DNA of 37,103 nucleotides from a bacterium (GTDB lineage Bacteria; Armatimonadota; Zipacnadia; Zipacnadales; UBA11051), in contig JAUVVY010000040.1 of the NCBI GenBank assembly GCA_030604405.1, forward strand, positions 1 to 37,103, in the 5' to 3' direction. The notes beneath the pieces are model-generated. The model was not told where the DNA came from and made no database searches. It saw only the letters and a program-made list of their open reading frames with translations. Numbering within the stretch: position 1 is the first letter of the stretch; every line of letters begins with the position of its first letter. Positions 7,542-14,923 of the stretch are shown here, in pieces. Both the position numbers and the translations under genes were made by a program.

Positions 7542-8678
7542 ATGACTTCGCGAGAACGGGTACTGATGGCGCTCAATCACGAGGAGGCGGATCGAGTGCC
7601 AATTCACGACGCCCCCTGGGCTGCCACGATCGAACGCTGGTATCAGGAGGGCCTCCCTCACGACCCTGCTCCGGCTGAGTATTTCGACTACGAGATTGTG
7701 ACCTTCAACGCCGATACCACACCACGCTTTCCAATCGAGATAGTCGAGGAGACTGACGAATACATCATCTGCACCACTCCTGCCGGCGGATTGCGACGCG
7801 ATCGCAAGGACTACGCCAGCACCCCTGAGATCATTGACTACCCCTGCAAGAACCGGGATGACTGGGAGAAGATGAAGGAGCAACTCGCCCCGGACCCCAC
7901 TCGCGTTGACTGGGATGGCCAGTGGCTCAAGGGCTCAGCCGAGGATGAACGCGGCGAGGATTCGCTATTAGAGATCGGCCGCACCGACCACCGCCTCGGC
8001 CTCCCTGGCAACACAAAAGCCCGCGCGCAGGGCAGGTTCATCTGCTATGGCTGCTCTATCGGCTATGACAAGATTCAGAGCTACGTCGCCTCCGAACAAC
8101 TGCTCATCGCCATCGCCACCGAGCAGGAATGGGTCCGCGATATGTACGAGACCGACGCCACTTTATCACTGCAGATGTACGAGATAATGAAGGACGGCGG
8201 CTTCGAGTTCGATGCTGCCTGGGCCTACTGTGACCTCGGATACCGCAACGGGCTGCTGTTTTCGCCCAGGCACTACGAAGAGACGCTCCGCCCGACCTTC
8301 CAGCGCGTTTTCGACTACTTCCAGGCCGAGGGGTTGCCGATTCTCCTGCATAGCTGCGGCAACGTCGAGGAGCTGATGCCTTACTTCATTGAAGATGGCC
8401 TGACCTGCCTGCAGCCCCTGGAGGTCAAGGCGGGAATGGACCTACTCGAACTGAAGAAGAATCTCGGCGACAGGCTGACGCTGATGGGTGGGATTGATGT
8501 GCGGGCGATGGCCGACCCTGACCCGACGGTAATCGAAGAAGAGATCCGCAGCAAGATTCCCCTCGCCAAGCAGGGCGGCGGATACATCTATCACTCGGAC
8601 CACTCTCTCCCCAACAACATCAGTCTCGAGCAATATCGCCGCGTTCTGGAGCTTGTCAAGCAATACGGCGCTTACTGA
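7542..8678 (+). CDS. uroporphyrinogen decarboxylase (URO-D) superfamily methyltransferase-like protein
   Basis: A 378-residue protein with ATG at 7542 and GGAGG 8 nt upstream. MTSRERVLMALNHEEADRVP is the standard opening of URO-D-like proteins, a TIM-barrel family that includes the corrinoid methyltransferases MtaA and MtbA. The central motif LLHSCGNVEELMP gives H270-x-C272, the first two zinc ligands of the methyltransferase type. The place of the third, cysteine ligand is occupied by HSDH (351-354). It therefore resembles methyltransferase-like members rather than heme-pathway HemE, and no other heme gene is nearby. The second URO-D-like gene begins 13 nt after its stop, so the two are co-transcribed. 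A substrate cannot be given. Confidence 0.85.
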   Translation: MTSRERVLMALNHEEADRVPIHDAPWAATIERWYQEGLPHDPAPAEYFDYEIVTFNADTTPRFPIEIVEETDEYIICTTPAGGLRRDRKDYASTPEIIDYPCKNRDDWEKMKEQLAPDPTRVDWDGQWLKGSAEDERGEDSLLEIGRTDHRLGLPGNTKARAQGRFICYGCSIGYDKIQSYVASEQLLIAIATEQEWVRDMYETDATLSLQMYEIMKDGGFEFDAAWAYCDLGYRNGLLFSPRHYEETLRPTFQRVFDYFQAEGLPILLHSCGNVEELMPYFIEDGLTCLQPLEVKAGMDLLELKKNLGDRLTLMGGIDVRAMADPDPTVIEEEIRSKIPLAKQGGGYIYHSDHSLPNNISLEQYRRVLELVKQYGAY

Positions 8679-8691
8679 TGAGGTTACAGAT

Positions 8692-9795
8692 ATGGCAATG
8701 ACTTTCCGCGAAAGAGTGCTGGCGACATTCGAGAAAAAGCCGCTGGACAGGGTCCTGTGGCAGCCGAGAATTTACTACTGGTACAACGGCCGCACGGCTG
8801 ATGGGACGATGCCCGAGAAGTATCGCGGCAAGTCCATGCTGGACATTTACGACGACCTGGCCGCCTCGCCGAGGTACTGCCCTGAGGTGCTGGGTATCTC
8901 GGTCTTCAACATGGAAGTGGACGACACAGTCCGGGTCCACAGCTACGAAGAAGATCAAAACACCATCACCGTCCGCGACACCCCGGTCGGTTCGCTGCAC
9001 GAGGTGGTCAGAAAAGGCGAAAGAGGCTCCGGCGGCTACCATACTGAGTACCCGGTAAAAACCCCCGAAGATATGCAGGTGATGAAGTACATTCTCGACC
9101 ACACGCGCTTCAGCTTCGACCAGGCCGCCTTCGAAAAGGCCGAGGCAGCCTTCGGGCCCCGCGGAGTTGTGCAGACTTATTACCCCCGTTCCCCATACCA
9201 GAGATTGCTTATCACTTACATGGGTTGGCAGAACACGATCTACGCACTGAACGATCATCCCGCCGAGACAGAGGCGTTCATGGCCGCTATTGAACAATGG
9301 GACGACGGGATGTATGAAGTTATCCTCAAGTCGTCTGTGCAAATACTGAATCTGGGAGAGAACATTGACGCTCATATCGATTCGCCCGGCCTCTACGAGA
9401 AGTACTTCATCCCGTATTACAAAAAAAGGGTGGGCCAACTCCACCAAGCAGGCAAGTTCTGCCACATACACATGGACGGGGCGCTCAAGCCCCTGCTGCC
9501 GCTGCTGAATGAACCCGGTTTCGACGGCATCGAAGCCGCCACTCCTCTGCCCCAGGGCGATGTCACGTTGGAGCAACTCAAAGAGGCGATGGGGGATACG
9601 ATACTCCTGGACGGCATCCCGGCGATTCTGTTCTTGCCTCAGTATTCGGAGCAGGAGCTCATAGATTTCGCCACCCGGGTGCTGGACCTATTTGCTCCCA
9701 ACTTGATCCTGGGCATATCTGATGAACTGCCCCCGCCGGCGGATATTGAGAAAGTGAGACTCATATCTGACCTAGTGGAGGATTACACGATCTAG
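8692..9795 (+). CDS. second URO-D superfamily protein, divergent HxH metal motif
   Basis: The start chosen is the ATG at 8692 (MAMTFRERVLATFEKKPLDR) with GAGGT 7 nt upstream; the ATG at 8698 is possible. It is 367 residues long. The opening, ENIDAHIDSPGLYEKYF at about 223-239 and GISDELPPPADI at 341-352 place it in the URO-D/corrinoid-methyltransferase superfamily. The usual HxCG motif is replaced by H258-I-H260-MDG, so metal binding, if kept, would use two histidines. It is clearly not a recent duplicate of its neighbour. Side-by-side URO-D proteins plus a corrinoid activator downstream suggest that the pair divides donor and acceptor methyl-transfer half-reactions. That is inference. Confidence 0.82.
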   Translation: MAMTFRERVLATFEKKPLDRVLWQPRIYYWYNGRTADGTMPEKYRGKSMLDIYDDLAASPRYCPEVLGISVFNMEVDDTVRVHSYEEDQNTITVRDTPVGSLHEVVRKGERGSGGYHTEYPVKTPEDMQVMKYILDHTRFSFDQAAFEKAEAAFGPRGVVQTYYPRSPYQRLLITYMGWQNTIYALNDHPAETEAFMAAIEQWDDGMYEVILKSSVQILNLGENIDAHIDSPGLYEKYFIPYYKKRVGQLHQAGKFCHIHMDGALKPLLPLLNEPGFDGIEAATPLPQGDVTLEQLKEAMGDTILLDGIPAILFLPQYSEQELIDFATRVLDLFAPNLILGISDELPPPADIEKVRLISDLVEDYTI

Positions 9796-9799
9796 AACT

Positions 9800-9887
9800 G
9801 GGGACAGTCACCTATTTCGGCCAATTTGCCCCGTACACGAATACGAGTGGCGACTGCGGAAATGTCAAGAAATAGGTGACTGTCCCC
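9800..9887. repeat. REPIN-like paired inverted repeat
   Basis: Nineteen-nucleotide arms beginning GGGGACAGTCACCTATTTC lie at 9800-9818 and, as perfect reverse complement, at 9869-9887, separated by 50 nt. One mismatch lets the arms extend to about 22 nt. The element fills the gap between the second URO-D gene and the RACo-like gene, so it lies inside a likely operon. The right arm ends 22 nt before the next ATG. Confidence 0.85.
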
Positions 9888-9909
9888 AATTTCCAGGAAG
9901 GTGAATTAA

Positions 9910-11517
9910 ATGAGCAAGCGGTCCGCCGGCCACAAGATCTACTTCCCACAGTATCGAAAGGGCAAGGTCGGCCTGGAGCTGTTTGAGGGCACCATTCTGG
10001 ACCACGCCCGCAAGCTCGGCGTAGAGATTAACGCAGAGTGCGGCGGCCAGGGAACGTGTGGCACTTGCGTGGTGAGAATCGAGCGGGGCCAAGAGGCGCT
10101 CGGTCCCCTGACGCCGGCGGAGCGCGACTTCGATCTCGGCAGCTCCGAGCGGCTCGCCTGCCAGGCCACCATCGAACGCCCCGCCGACATCTATGTATTC
10201 ATCAAGGACGCCGGGCAATATTCCATCCTCAGCCAAACCGTTCAGCATGAAATGGAAGTGGATCCGCTGGTGCGGAGTGTGGATGGCCAGGTGGTCTGGA
10301 ACGGCCCGGAGCGGCAGCGCATACTCGGACCACACACCGGCCGGATGTACGGGCTGGCAGTAGATGTGGGCACCACTACCCTGGTCGTGCAGCTTTGCGA
10401 CTTGCAAACTGGAGAGCAGATCACCACCTTCGCCACCAAGAACCCGCAGGCCGCCTACGGCGACGACGTGATTTCCAGAATAGGTCACACGATGTACAAC
10501 GAGGGAGGCCTGCAGGAGCTTCAGGTGACCGTTATTCGGGCAGTCAACGAGATTATCGAAGGCATCGTCGAGCAAGATGACCTGAGCCACCAGCAGATAT
10601 ATGAGGCCGTCGTGGTGGGCAATCCCACCATGCGGAACCTGTTTTTCGGCCTGCAGGTCGAGTCGCTCGGCGTCATCCCCTTTGAGCCGCCCGATAAGCA
10701 GCCGGTCAACGTGAAGACTTCGGCCCTGGGTCTGAAGATTAATCCTGAGGCCAACGTTTACGGCGCTGCACTCATCGGTGGACACGCCGGCGCCGACTGC
10801 ATCGCCGACATCATCGCTGCACGGCTCCATGAAGCCCAAGAGCCCTCCATGCTCATTGATATTGGCACCAACGGCGAGCTGGCGATCGGCACCGCTGACG
10901 GCATCATAACTGCTTCGGTCGCCGCCGGCGGCGCCTACGAGGGCGCTACCGTCACCAGCGGAGTGGGCGCACTGGACGGAGCAATATGCAACGTCCAGAT
11001 CCGAAACGGCCAGGTCTCATACCAGACGATAAACGACAAGCCTCCGATTGGTATCTGCGGCTCCGGGCTGATTGACCTGCTGGCCGAATTGCTCAACGAT
11101 GGTATCATGACTCGCAAAGCCAAACTCGCCGGCGACTTCCATCTCACCGAAACGATCAAGCTCACCCAGCAAGACGTTTACCAACTCATCACAGCAAAGG
11201 CCGGGCTGAGGACCGACCAGGACCTGTTGATTGACTACTATGGAATCGAGCTTGCAGATGTGGACAAGCTCTACCTGGCAGGCGGCTTCGGTAACTACAT
11301 TGACGATGACAATGCCATCACTATTGGCCTGCTCCCGGACGTCAGAGGCAGAGTCGTCAAGATCGGCAATGCCGCCCTCGCCGGCGCGGCAGAAATGCTT
11401 CTGTCCAGGAGGCGACGCCAAGAAGCTGAGCTTTGGGCCACCAAAATCCGCCACACCAAGCCCAACGAGCTGGAGCCCGAATTCGTGTATATGATCGCGG
11501 AGAACATGTATTTCTAA
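9910..11517 (+). CDS. RACo-like reductive activator of corrinoid proteins ([2Fe-2S] ferredoxin + ASKHA ATPase)
   Basis: A 535-residue protein with ATG at 9910 behind AGGAAGGTGA. The N-terminal plant-type ferredoxin domain has C44, C50, C53 and C84 in the pattern CGGQGTCGTC ... LAC. After a linker, an actin/hsp70-like ATPase domain starts at GLAVDVGTTTLVVQLCD (148-164). It continues with VVVGNPTMRNLFF, IDIGTNGELAIG, GGAYEGATVTSG, GICGSGLIDLLAE and YLAGGFGNYID. RACo proteins use ATP to push an electron from the iron-sulfur cluster to Co(II) corrinoid, restoring the Co(I) form for methyl transfer. Its place after two URO-D proteins supports a corrinoid-dependent methyltransferase system. The corrinoid protein itself must lie elsewhere. 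Confidence 0.93.
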   Translation: MSKRSAGHKIYFPQYRKGKVGLELFEGTILDHARKLGVEINAECGGQGTCGTCVVRIERGQEALGPLTPAERDFDLGSSERLACQATIERPADIYVFIKDAGQYSILSQTVQHEMEVDPLVRSVDGQVVWNGPERQRILGPHTGRMYGLAVDVGTTTLVVQLCDLQTGEQITTFATKNPQAAYGDDVISRIGHTMYNEGGLQELQVTVIRAVNEIIEGIVEQDDLSHQQIYEAVVVGNPTMRNLFFGLQVESLGVIPFEPPDKQPVNVKTSALGLKINPEANVYGAALIGGHAGADCIADIIAARLHEAQEPSMLIDIGTNGELAIGTADGIITASVAAGGAYEGATVTSGVGALDGAICNVQIRNGQVSYQTINDKPPIGICGSGLIDLLAELLNDGIMTRKAKLAGDFHLTETIKLTQQDVYQLITAKAGLRTDQDLLIDYYGIELADVDKLYLAGGFGNYIDDDNAITIGLLPDVRGRVVKIGNAALAGAAEMLLSRRRRQEAELWATKIRHTKPNELEPEFVYMIAENMYF

Positions 11518-11558
11518 GGCGATGTCTGACAGTGGTTCTGCCGGCTGCTCAGGTCATT

Positions 11559-11570
11559 TTGCATATGCAA
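11559..11570. promoter_or_regulatory. TTGCATATGCAA palindrome upstream of the CBS gene
   Basis: A perfect 12 bp AT-rich palindrome lies 79 nt ahead of the CBS protein start in an otherwise gene-free 131 bp spacer. It could be an operator. No second copy was found in the window, so confidence is low. Confidence 0.3.
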
Positions 11571-11648
11571 GAAAAATTCTTTGCAGGAACAAAGCGCGCT
11601 TCGTAGAACAATACATATACCACAGAATACTGCAGGGAGGTGCGAAAC

Positions 11649-12026
11649 ATGGCTACGGCCAGAGAGATTATGGCTAGCCCGGTAGTGGTGATTAACGGAA
11701 TGGCGACCGTCGCCGAGGCCATCGAGACGATGAAGAGCGAGGGGGTAAGGGCGCTGATTGTGGACCGGCGCGAGCCGGATGACGCCTACGGCATCCTCAC
11801 CATGCGCGACATCGCCTACCTAGTGCTGGCGGTCGAGGCGGACCCGGCAGATGTGCTGGTGCATGAAATTCAGTCCAAGCCGCTCGTGGTCGTCAATCCG
11901 GACCTGGATGTGAGGTATGTGGCGCGGCTCATGGCCAACCTTGGCCTGTCGCGAGCCCCTGTCATCTTCGATGGCAAGGTTCAGGGGATTGTGTCGGTAA
12001 GCGACATCGTTACCAAGGCCACCTAG
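11649..12026 (+). CDS. tandem CBS-domain protein
   Basis: The ATG at 11649 (MATAREIMASPVVVINGMAT) has GGGAGGTG 6 nt upstream, giving 125 residues. Two CBS motifs fill the protein, about 7-60 (MASPVVVINGMATVAEAIETM ending GILTMRDIAYLV, each part seen separately) and about 75-123 (ending GIVSVSDIVTKAT). Paired CBS domains form a Bateman module that binds adenine nucleotides or S-adenosylmethionine. A free-standing module usually regulates partner proteins, but none is identified. It lies 131 nt after the RACo-like gene on the same strand and ends at a strong terminator, so it may be the last gene of that unit or have its own promoter. Confidence 0.9.
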   Translation: MATAREIMASPVVVINGMATVAEAIETMKSEGVRALIVDRREPDDAYGILTMRDIAYLVLAVEADPADVLVHEIQSKPLVVVNPDLDVRYVARLMANLGLSRAPVIFDGKVQGIVSVSDIVTKAT

Positions 12027-12118
12027 CGCCGCGCCCAGCTAAGCTGCAGACGGCCGCAGCAGGCCTCGCACCTTTACCGGAGCAATACTCGCACCTGGGG
12101 ATGAATGAGATAGAAACG

Positions 12119-12155
12119 GCGGCTCCCGTAGAACTAGCGGGAGCCGCTTTTTTTT
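12119..12155 (+). terminator. intrinsic terminator after the CBS gene
   Basis: GCGGCTCCCG (12119-12128) pairs perfectly with CGGGAGCCGC (12138-12147) over a 9 nt loop and is followed by eight T residues (12148-12155). It closes the plus-strand unit and faces the 3' end of hypE. Confidence 0.92.
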
Positions 12156-12229
12156 CGGGCCTCGCGAAGAGTTCAGAAAGCCAGGGCCTTGTTGGTTGCA
12201 GTGTCTGGTCGCTTGTGTGGGGACGGTGT

Positions 12230-13252
12230 TTAGCAAATGCGGGGCAGCAGCTCTCCGGCGGGCAGTTCCAGCACGCGCCTGGTGCCGATCGGGGTTTGCA
12301 GTTGCACCATACCGGGCGATTCGGAGATGACCTCACCGATGACACAGGCGTCTCTGCCCAGCGGGTGCGACTGCATGGCCTGGAGCACCTCATCCGCCGC
12401 GGCCGCATCCACCATCGCCAGCAGCTTGCCCTCGTTGGCGACCGCGTAGGGTGAGAGCCCCAGAATTTCGCAGGCGCTGCCGACTTCAGGCCGCATAGGG
12501 ATCGCGGTGGCCTCGGCCAGCACCCCGACGCCTGATGAGGCCGCGATTTCGTTGAGCGCCGCCGCCAGCCCGCCCCGTGTCAGGTCGCGCAGAGTGTGGA
12601 CAGCTTCGCCGCTGGCCTCAAGCATTGCGGCCACCAGCGTGTGCAGCGCCGCTGTGTCACTTCGCAGATCCGCCGAGATCTCCAGCGCCTCCCTGGCCAC
12701 CATCACAGCGATTCCGTGGTCGCCCAGGGTGCCGCTGACCAGGGCCTTATCACCCGGCTGCGCAGCGGTGACCGATGGCACATGCGCGCCACATTCGCCG
12801 ATGCCGGCGGTGTTGATGAAGATGCCGTCCGCGCTGCCATGGCCTACAACCTTGGTATCGCCGGTTACGATGTTGACATCAGCCTCACGCGCGGCCGCAC
12901 CGATGGATTTGATTATCTGGCGCAGCAGCGCCAGCGCCAGGCCCTCTTCGATAATCAGGCCGAGGCTCAAAAAGCGTGGTGTCGCCCCACGCATCGCGAG
13001 ATCGTTTATGGTGCCGTGGACGGCGAGAGTGCCGATGTCGCCACCCGGAAAGACCAGCGGCTGGACGGTAAAAGAATCTGTGGTAAAGGCGAGCCGGTCG
13101 GCGGCGATGCTGATGGTGGCAGCGTCTTCCAGCGCCTGGGGCGACTGCCCGGGCAGGGCGGGCAGCAGTTCCTGTGCGATAAGCTCCTGCATCATCGCTC
13201 CGCCGCTGCCGTGGCCGAGGTTTATAGTCTCAGAGTTCTTTCCTGTATTCAT
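12230..13252 (-). CDS. hypE: hydrogenase maturation protein HypE (carbamoyl dehydratase)
   Basis: The start chosen is the ATG at 13252 (MNTGKNSETINLGHGSGG), giving 340 residues, the normal size; a longer open frame upstream covers only hairpin-rich spacer. The N-terminal GHGSGGAMMQEL and later DDNG-type ATP-binding region match the AIR synthase/PurM fold. The protein ends ELLPRIC: the C-terminal cysteine C340 is the residue that HypF carbamoylates and that HypE dehydrates with ATP to a thiocyanate, the source of the active-site cyanide of NiFe hydrogenases. It is third in the hypC-hypD-hypE block, 177 nt after hypD. Identification is firm. Confidence 0.96.
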   Translation of the reverse strand: MNTGKNSETINLGHGSGGAMMQELIAQELLPALPGQSPQALEDAATISIAADRLAFTTDSFTVQPLVFPGGDIGTLAVHGTINDLAMRGATPRFLSLGLIIEEGLALALLRQIIKSIGAAAREADVNIVTGDTKVVGHGSADGIFINTAGIGECGAHVPSVTAAQPGDKALVSGTLGDHGIAVMVAREALEISADLRSDTAALHTLVAAMLEASGEAVHTLRDLTRGGLAAALNEIAASSGVGVLAEATAIPMRPEVGSACEILGLSPYAVANEGKLLAMVDAAAADEVLQAMQSHPLGRDACVIGEVISESPGMVQLQTPIGTRRVLELPAGELLPRIC

Positions 13253-13333
13253 AATTCGACTGGCCTTCGCTCTGCGTATTAGAGTTTTTTGAAGGGCGGG
13301 TGCTTCGCTCAGGCGGCCCCCCTGTCCTTTTTG

Positions 13334-13399
13334 CCCCCTTCCGTGTCGGAAGGGGGCGGCGGATGCCCAGCATCCGCCGGGGGTAGGTGAGTAGTCACC
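13334..13399. repeat. hairpin cluster between hypD and hypE
   Basis: Three inverted repeats lie in the 177 nt hypD-hypE gap. CCCCCTTCC/GGAAGGGGG (13334-13342, 13348-13356) and GGCGGATGC/GCATCCGCC (13358-13366, 13370-13378) are perfect. GGTGA/TCACC (13386-13390, 13395-13399) is short. On the hyp-coding strand a run of T precedes the first of them and a short TTTTT-complement lies beyond the last, so partial termination within the operon is possible. Confidence 0.6.
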
Positions 13400-13429
13400 C
13401 AAAAAAGTTTCCCCCAAGGTGCTTGCCCT

Positions 13430-14500
13430 TCATCCCTGTTGCCGTTGATACTTAAACACCGCCGCGCAAGAACCCTCTGAGGAGACCATGCAGGGCCCGA
13501 TCGGCGACTGCGGCGTGCAGGCGCTGCCGAAGGCCGGGCAATCCGTCGGGAGTGCCTTGCCCTGCAGCACATCGCCGCAGATGCACGGCCCGGGGTCGCG
13601 CTCGATGGGCGGCTCAAGCTCATAACGGTTGCGGGCATCGAAGACGGTATACTCGTCACCTATCCGCAGGCCGCTTGCGGGAATTGTTCCCAGCCCGCGC
13701 CACTCCGCATCGGCGACCTCAAAGACCGCAGCCATCTGGGCCTGAGCGACGGTGTTGCCGAGGACCTGCACCGCGCGGGTGTAGGCGTTGTGGACATACG
13801 ATGTGGCGCCTTTGATCTGCCCGACGATGGCGTAGATCGCCTCCATGATGTCGCTGGGGCCGAAGCCGGCCACCGCGCAGGCAATCCCATAGTCCTCGGC
13901 CAGGAAGTCATAGGCCTGCGTGCCGATGATGGTGCTGACATGGCCGGGGCACAGGAAGGCATCAATGCGGCATTCGGGGTCCACCACCAGCGCCGCCATC
14001 GCCGGCGGGATCAGCTTATGGGCGCAATGGACGCTGAAACTCTTCAGGTCCTCGCCGGCTGCGTCGGAGATGGTTACAGCGATGCTGGGGGCGGTGGTCT
14101 CAAAGCCGATGCCGAGCAGGACCACTTCCCGGTCGGGGTTCTGTCGCGCTACCTCAAGTGATTGCATCGGCGAGTACAGCACCCGCACATCGGCTCCGGC
14201 GGCGCGGGCATCGGCGAGACTGCCGCGCGGGCCGGGCACACGCACCATGTCGCCGAAGGTGGCGATGATAGCGCCCTGCTGGGCGATCTGTACGATGGCG
14301 TCGAGGTCGGCGTCAGCGGTAACGCACACCGGGCAGCCGGGGCCGGAGATGAGGCGCACCTGGTCGGGCAGAAGTTGCGCGAGGCCGTAGCGGGCGATTT
14401 CGTGCGAATGCGTCCCGCAGACCTCCATGATGGTCAGCGGCGGCGGGTCGGCCTCGGCGATGAGCTGAGCAAGCTCCTGGCAGCGGGCGATGACGCTCAC
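13430..14500 (-). CDS. hypD: hydrogenase maturation protein HypD
   Basis: The start is best placed at the GTG at 14500 (GTG overlapping the hypC stop as GTGA), giving 356 residues, SVIARCQELAQL onward. MEVCGTHSHE (about 25-34) and SGPGCPVCV (52-60) are the HypD signature motifs, and GFETTAPS near residue 145 is also typical. The C-terminal part has the iron-sulfur cysteine set CICGDVLQG, DCPAF, ACTPQ and PCMVSSEGSC. HypD with HypC forms the scaffold on which the Fe(CN)2CO group of NiFe hydrogenase is built. The four-base overlap with hypC shows translational coupling. Confidence 0.96.
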   Translation of the reverse strand: MSVIARCQELAQLIAEADPPPLTIMEVCGTHSHEIARYGLAQLLPDQVRLISGPGCPVCVTADADLDAIVQIAQQGAIIATFGDMVRVPGPRGSLADARAAGADVRVLYSPMQSLEVARQNPDREVVLLGIGFETTAPSIAVTISDAAGEDLKSFSVHCAHKLIPPAMAALVVDPECRIDAFLCPGHVSTIIGTQAYDFLAEDYGIACAVAGFGPSDIMEAIYAIVGQIKGATSYVHNAYTRAVQVLGNTVAQAQMAAVFEVADAEWRGLGTIPASGLRIGDEYTVFDARNRYELEPPIERDPGPCICGDVLQGKALPTDCPAFGSACTPQSPIGPCMVSSEGSCAAVFKYQRQQG

Positions 14501-14721
14501 CAGAAAGCCCCCCCGAGTTCCTCCCACAGTTCCTCCAGCTCTTTGGCCTCCTGCTCATCTATCTTGTTGATTGCGAAGCCGGCGTGGATGAGTACATAGT
14601 CACCGACGCCGACATCATCACCGAGTAAATCGAGCCGGGCCGCAACGGTGGTCTGGAGCACCTCGACTTTGGCCTGTTTGCCGTCTATTTCAGTTATGCG
14701 TCCTGCAACAGCGAGGCACAT
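14497..14721 (-). CDS. hypC: hydrogenase maturation chaperone HypC
   Basis: The ATG at 14721 has AGGAG 9 nt upstream and gives 74 residues, the usual length. It begins MCLAVAGRITEID; after removal of Met the Cys2 becomes the N-terminal iron ligand, an invariant HypC feature. GDYVLIHAGFAINKIDE is the second conserved block of the OB-fold. HypC carries the iron with HypD and delivers it to the hydrogenase large subunit. The stop overlaps the hypD GTG start. The canonical proline of MCLAIPGK is an alanine here, which is uncommon but seen. Confidence 0.96.
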   Translation of the reverse strand: MCLAVAGRITEIDGKQAKVEVLQTTVAARLDLLGDDVGVGDYVLIHAGFAINKIDEQEAKELEELWEELGGAFW

Positions 14722-14923
14722 TTGCGTATTCTCCTGTTTTGGTCTCGATATTTCCCCAGAATAGCGGCGTGCGTGCGACGCCTCAGCCGCATCGGATGCT
14801 TTCCGTTTCTGCCGTGCCAAGACGTCTAAAGTCTCAGATCCGCATGACCACAGTGTCGCCAGGACGCAGGGACACTGTGCGCCTGGTCTTGGATCGCCTG
14901 ACAGATGGCGCCGACACAACGAT

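Noticed and set aside
8656-9576. 306-codon minus-strand open frame
   Set aside because: Antisense of the second URO-D-like gene, which has a proper start and motifs.
13253-13417. N-terminal 55-residue extension of HypE
   Set aside because: It would be translated from a hairpin-rich spacer, has no homology to HypE, and the ATG at 13252 gives the standard length.
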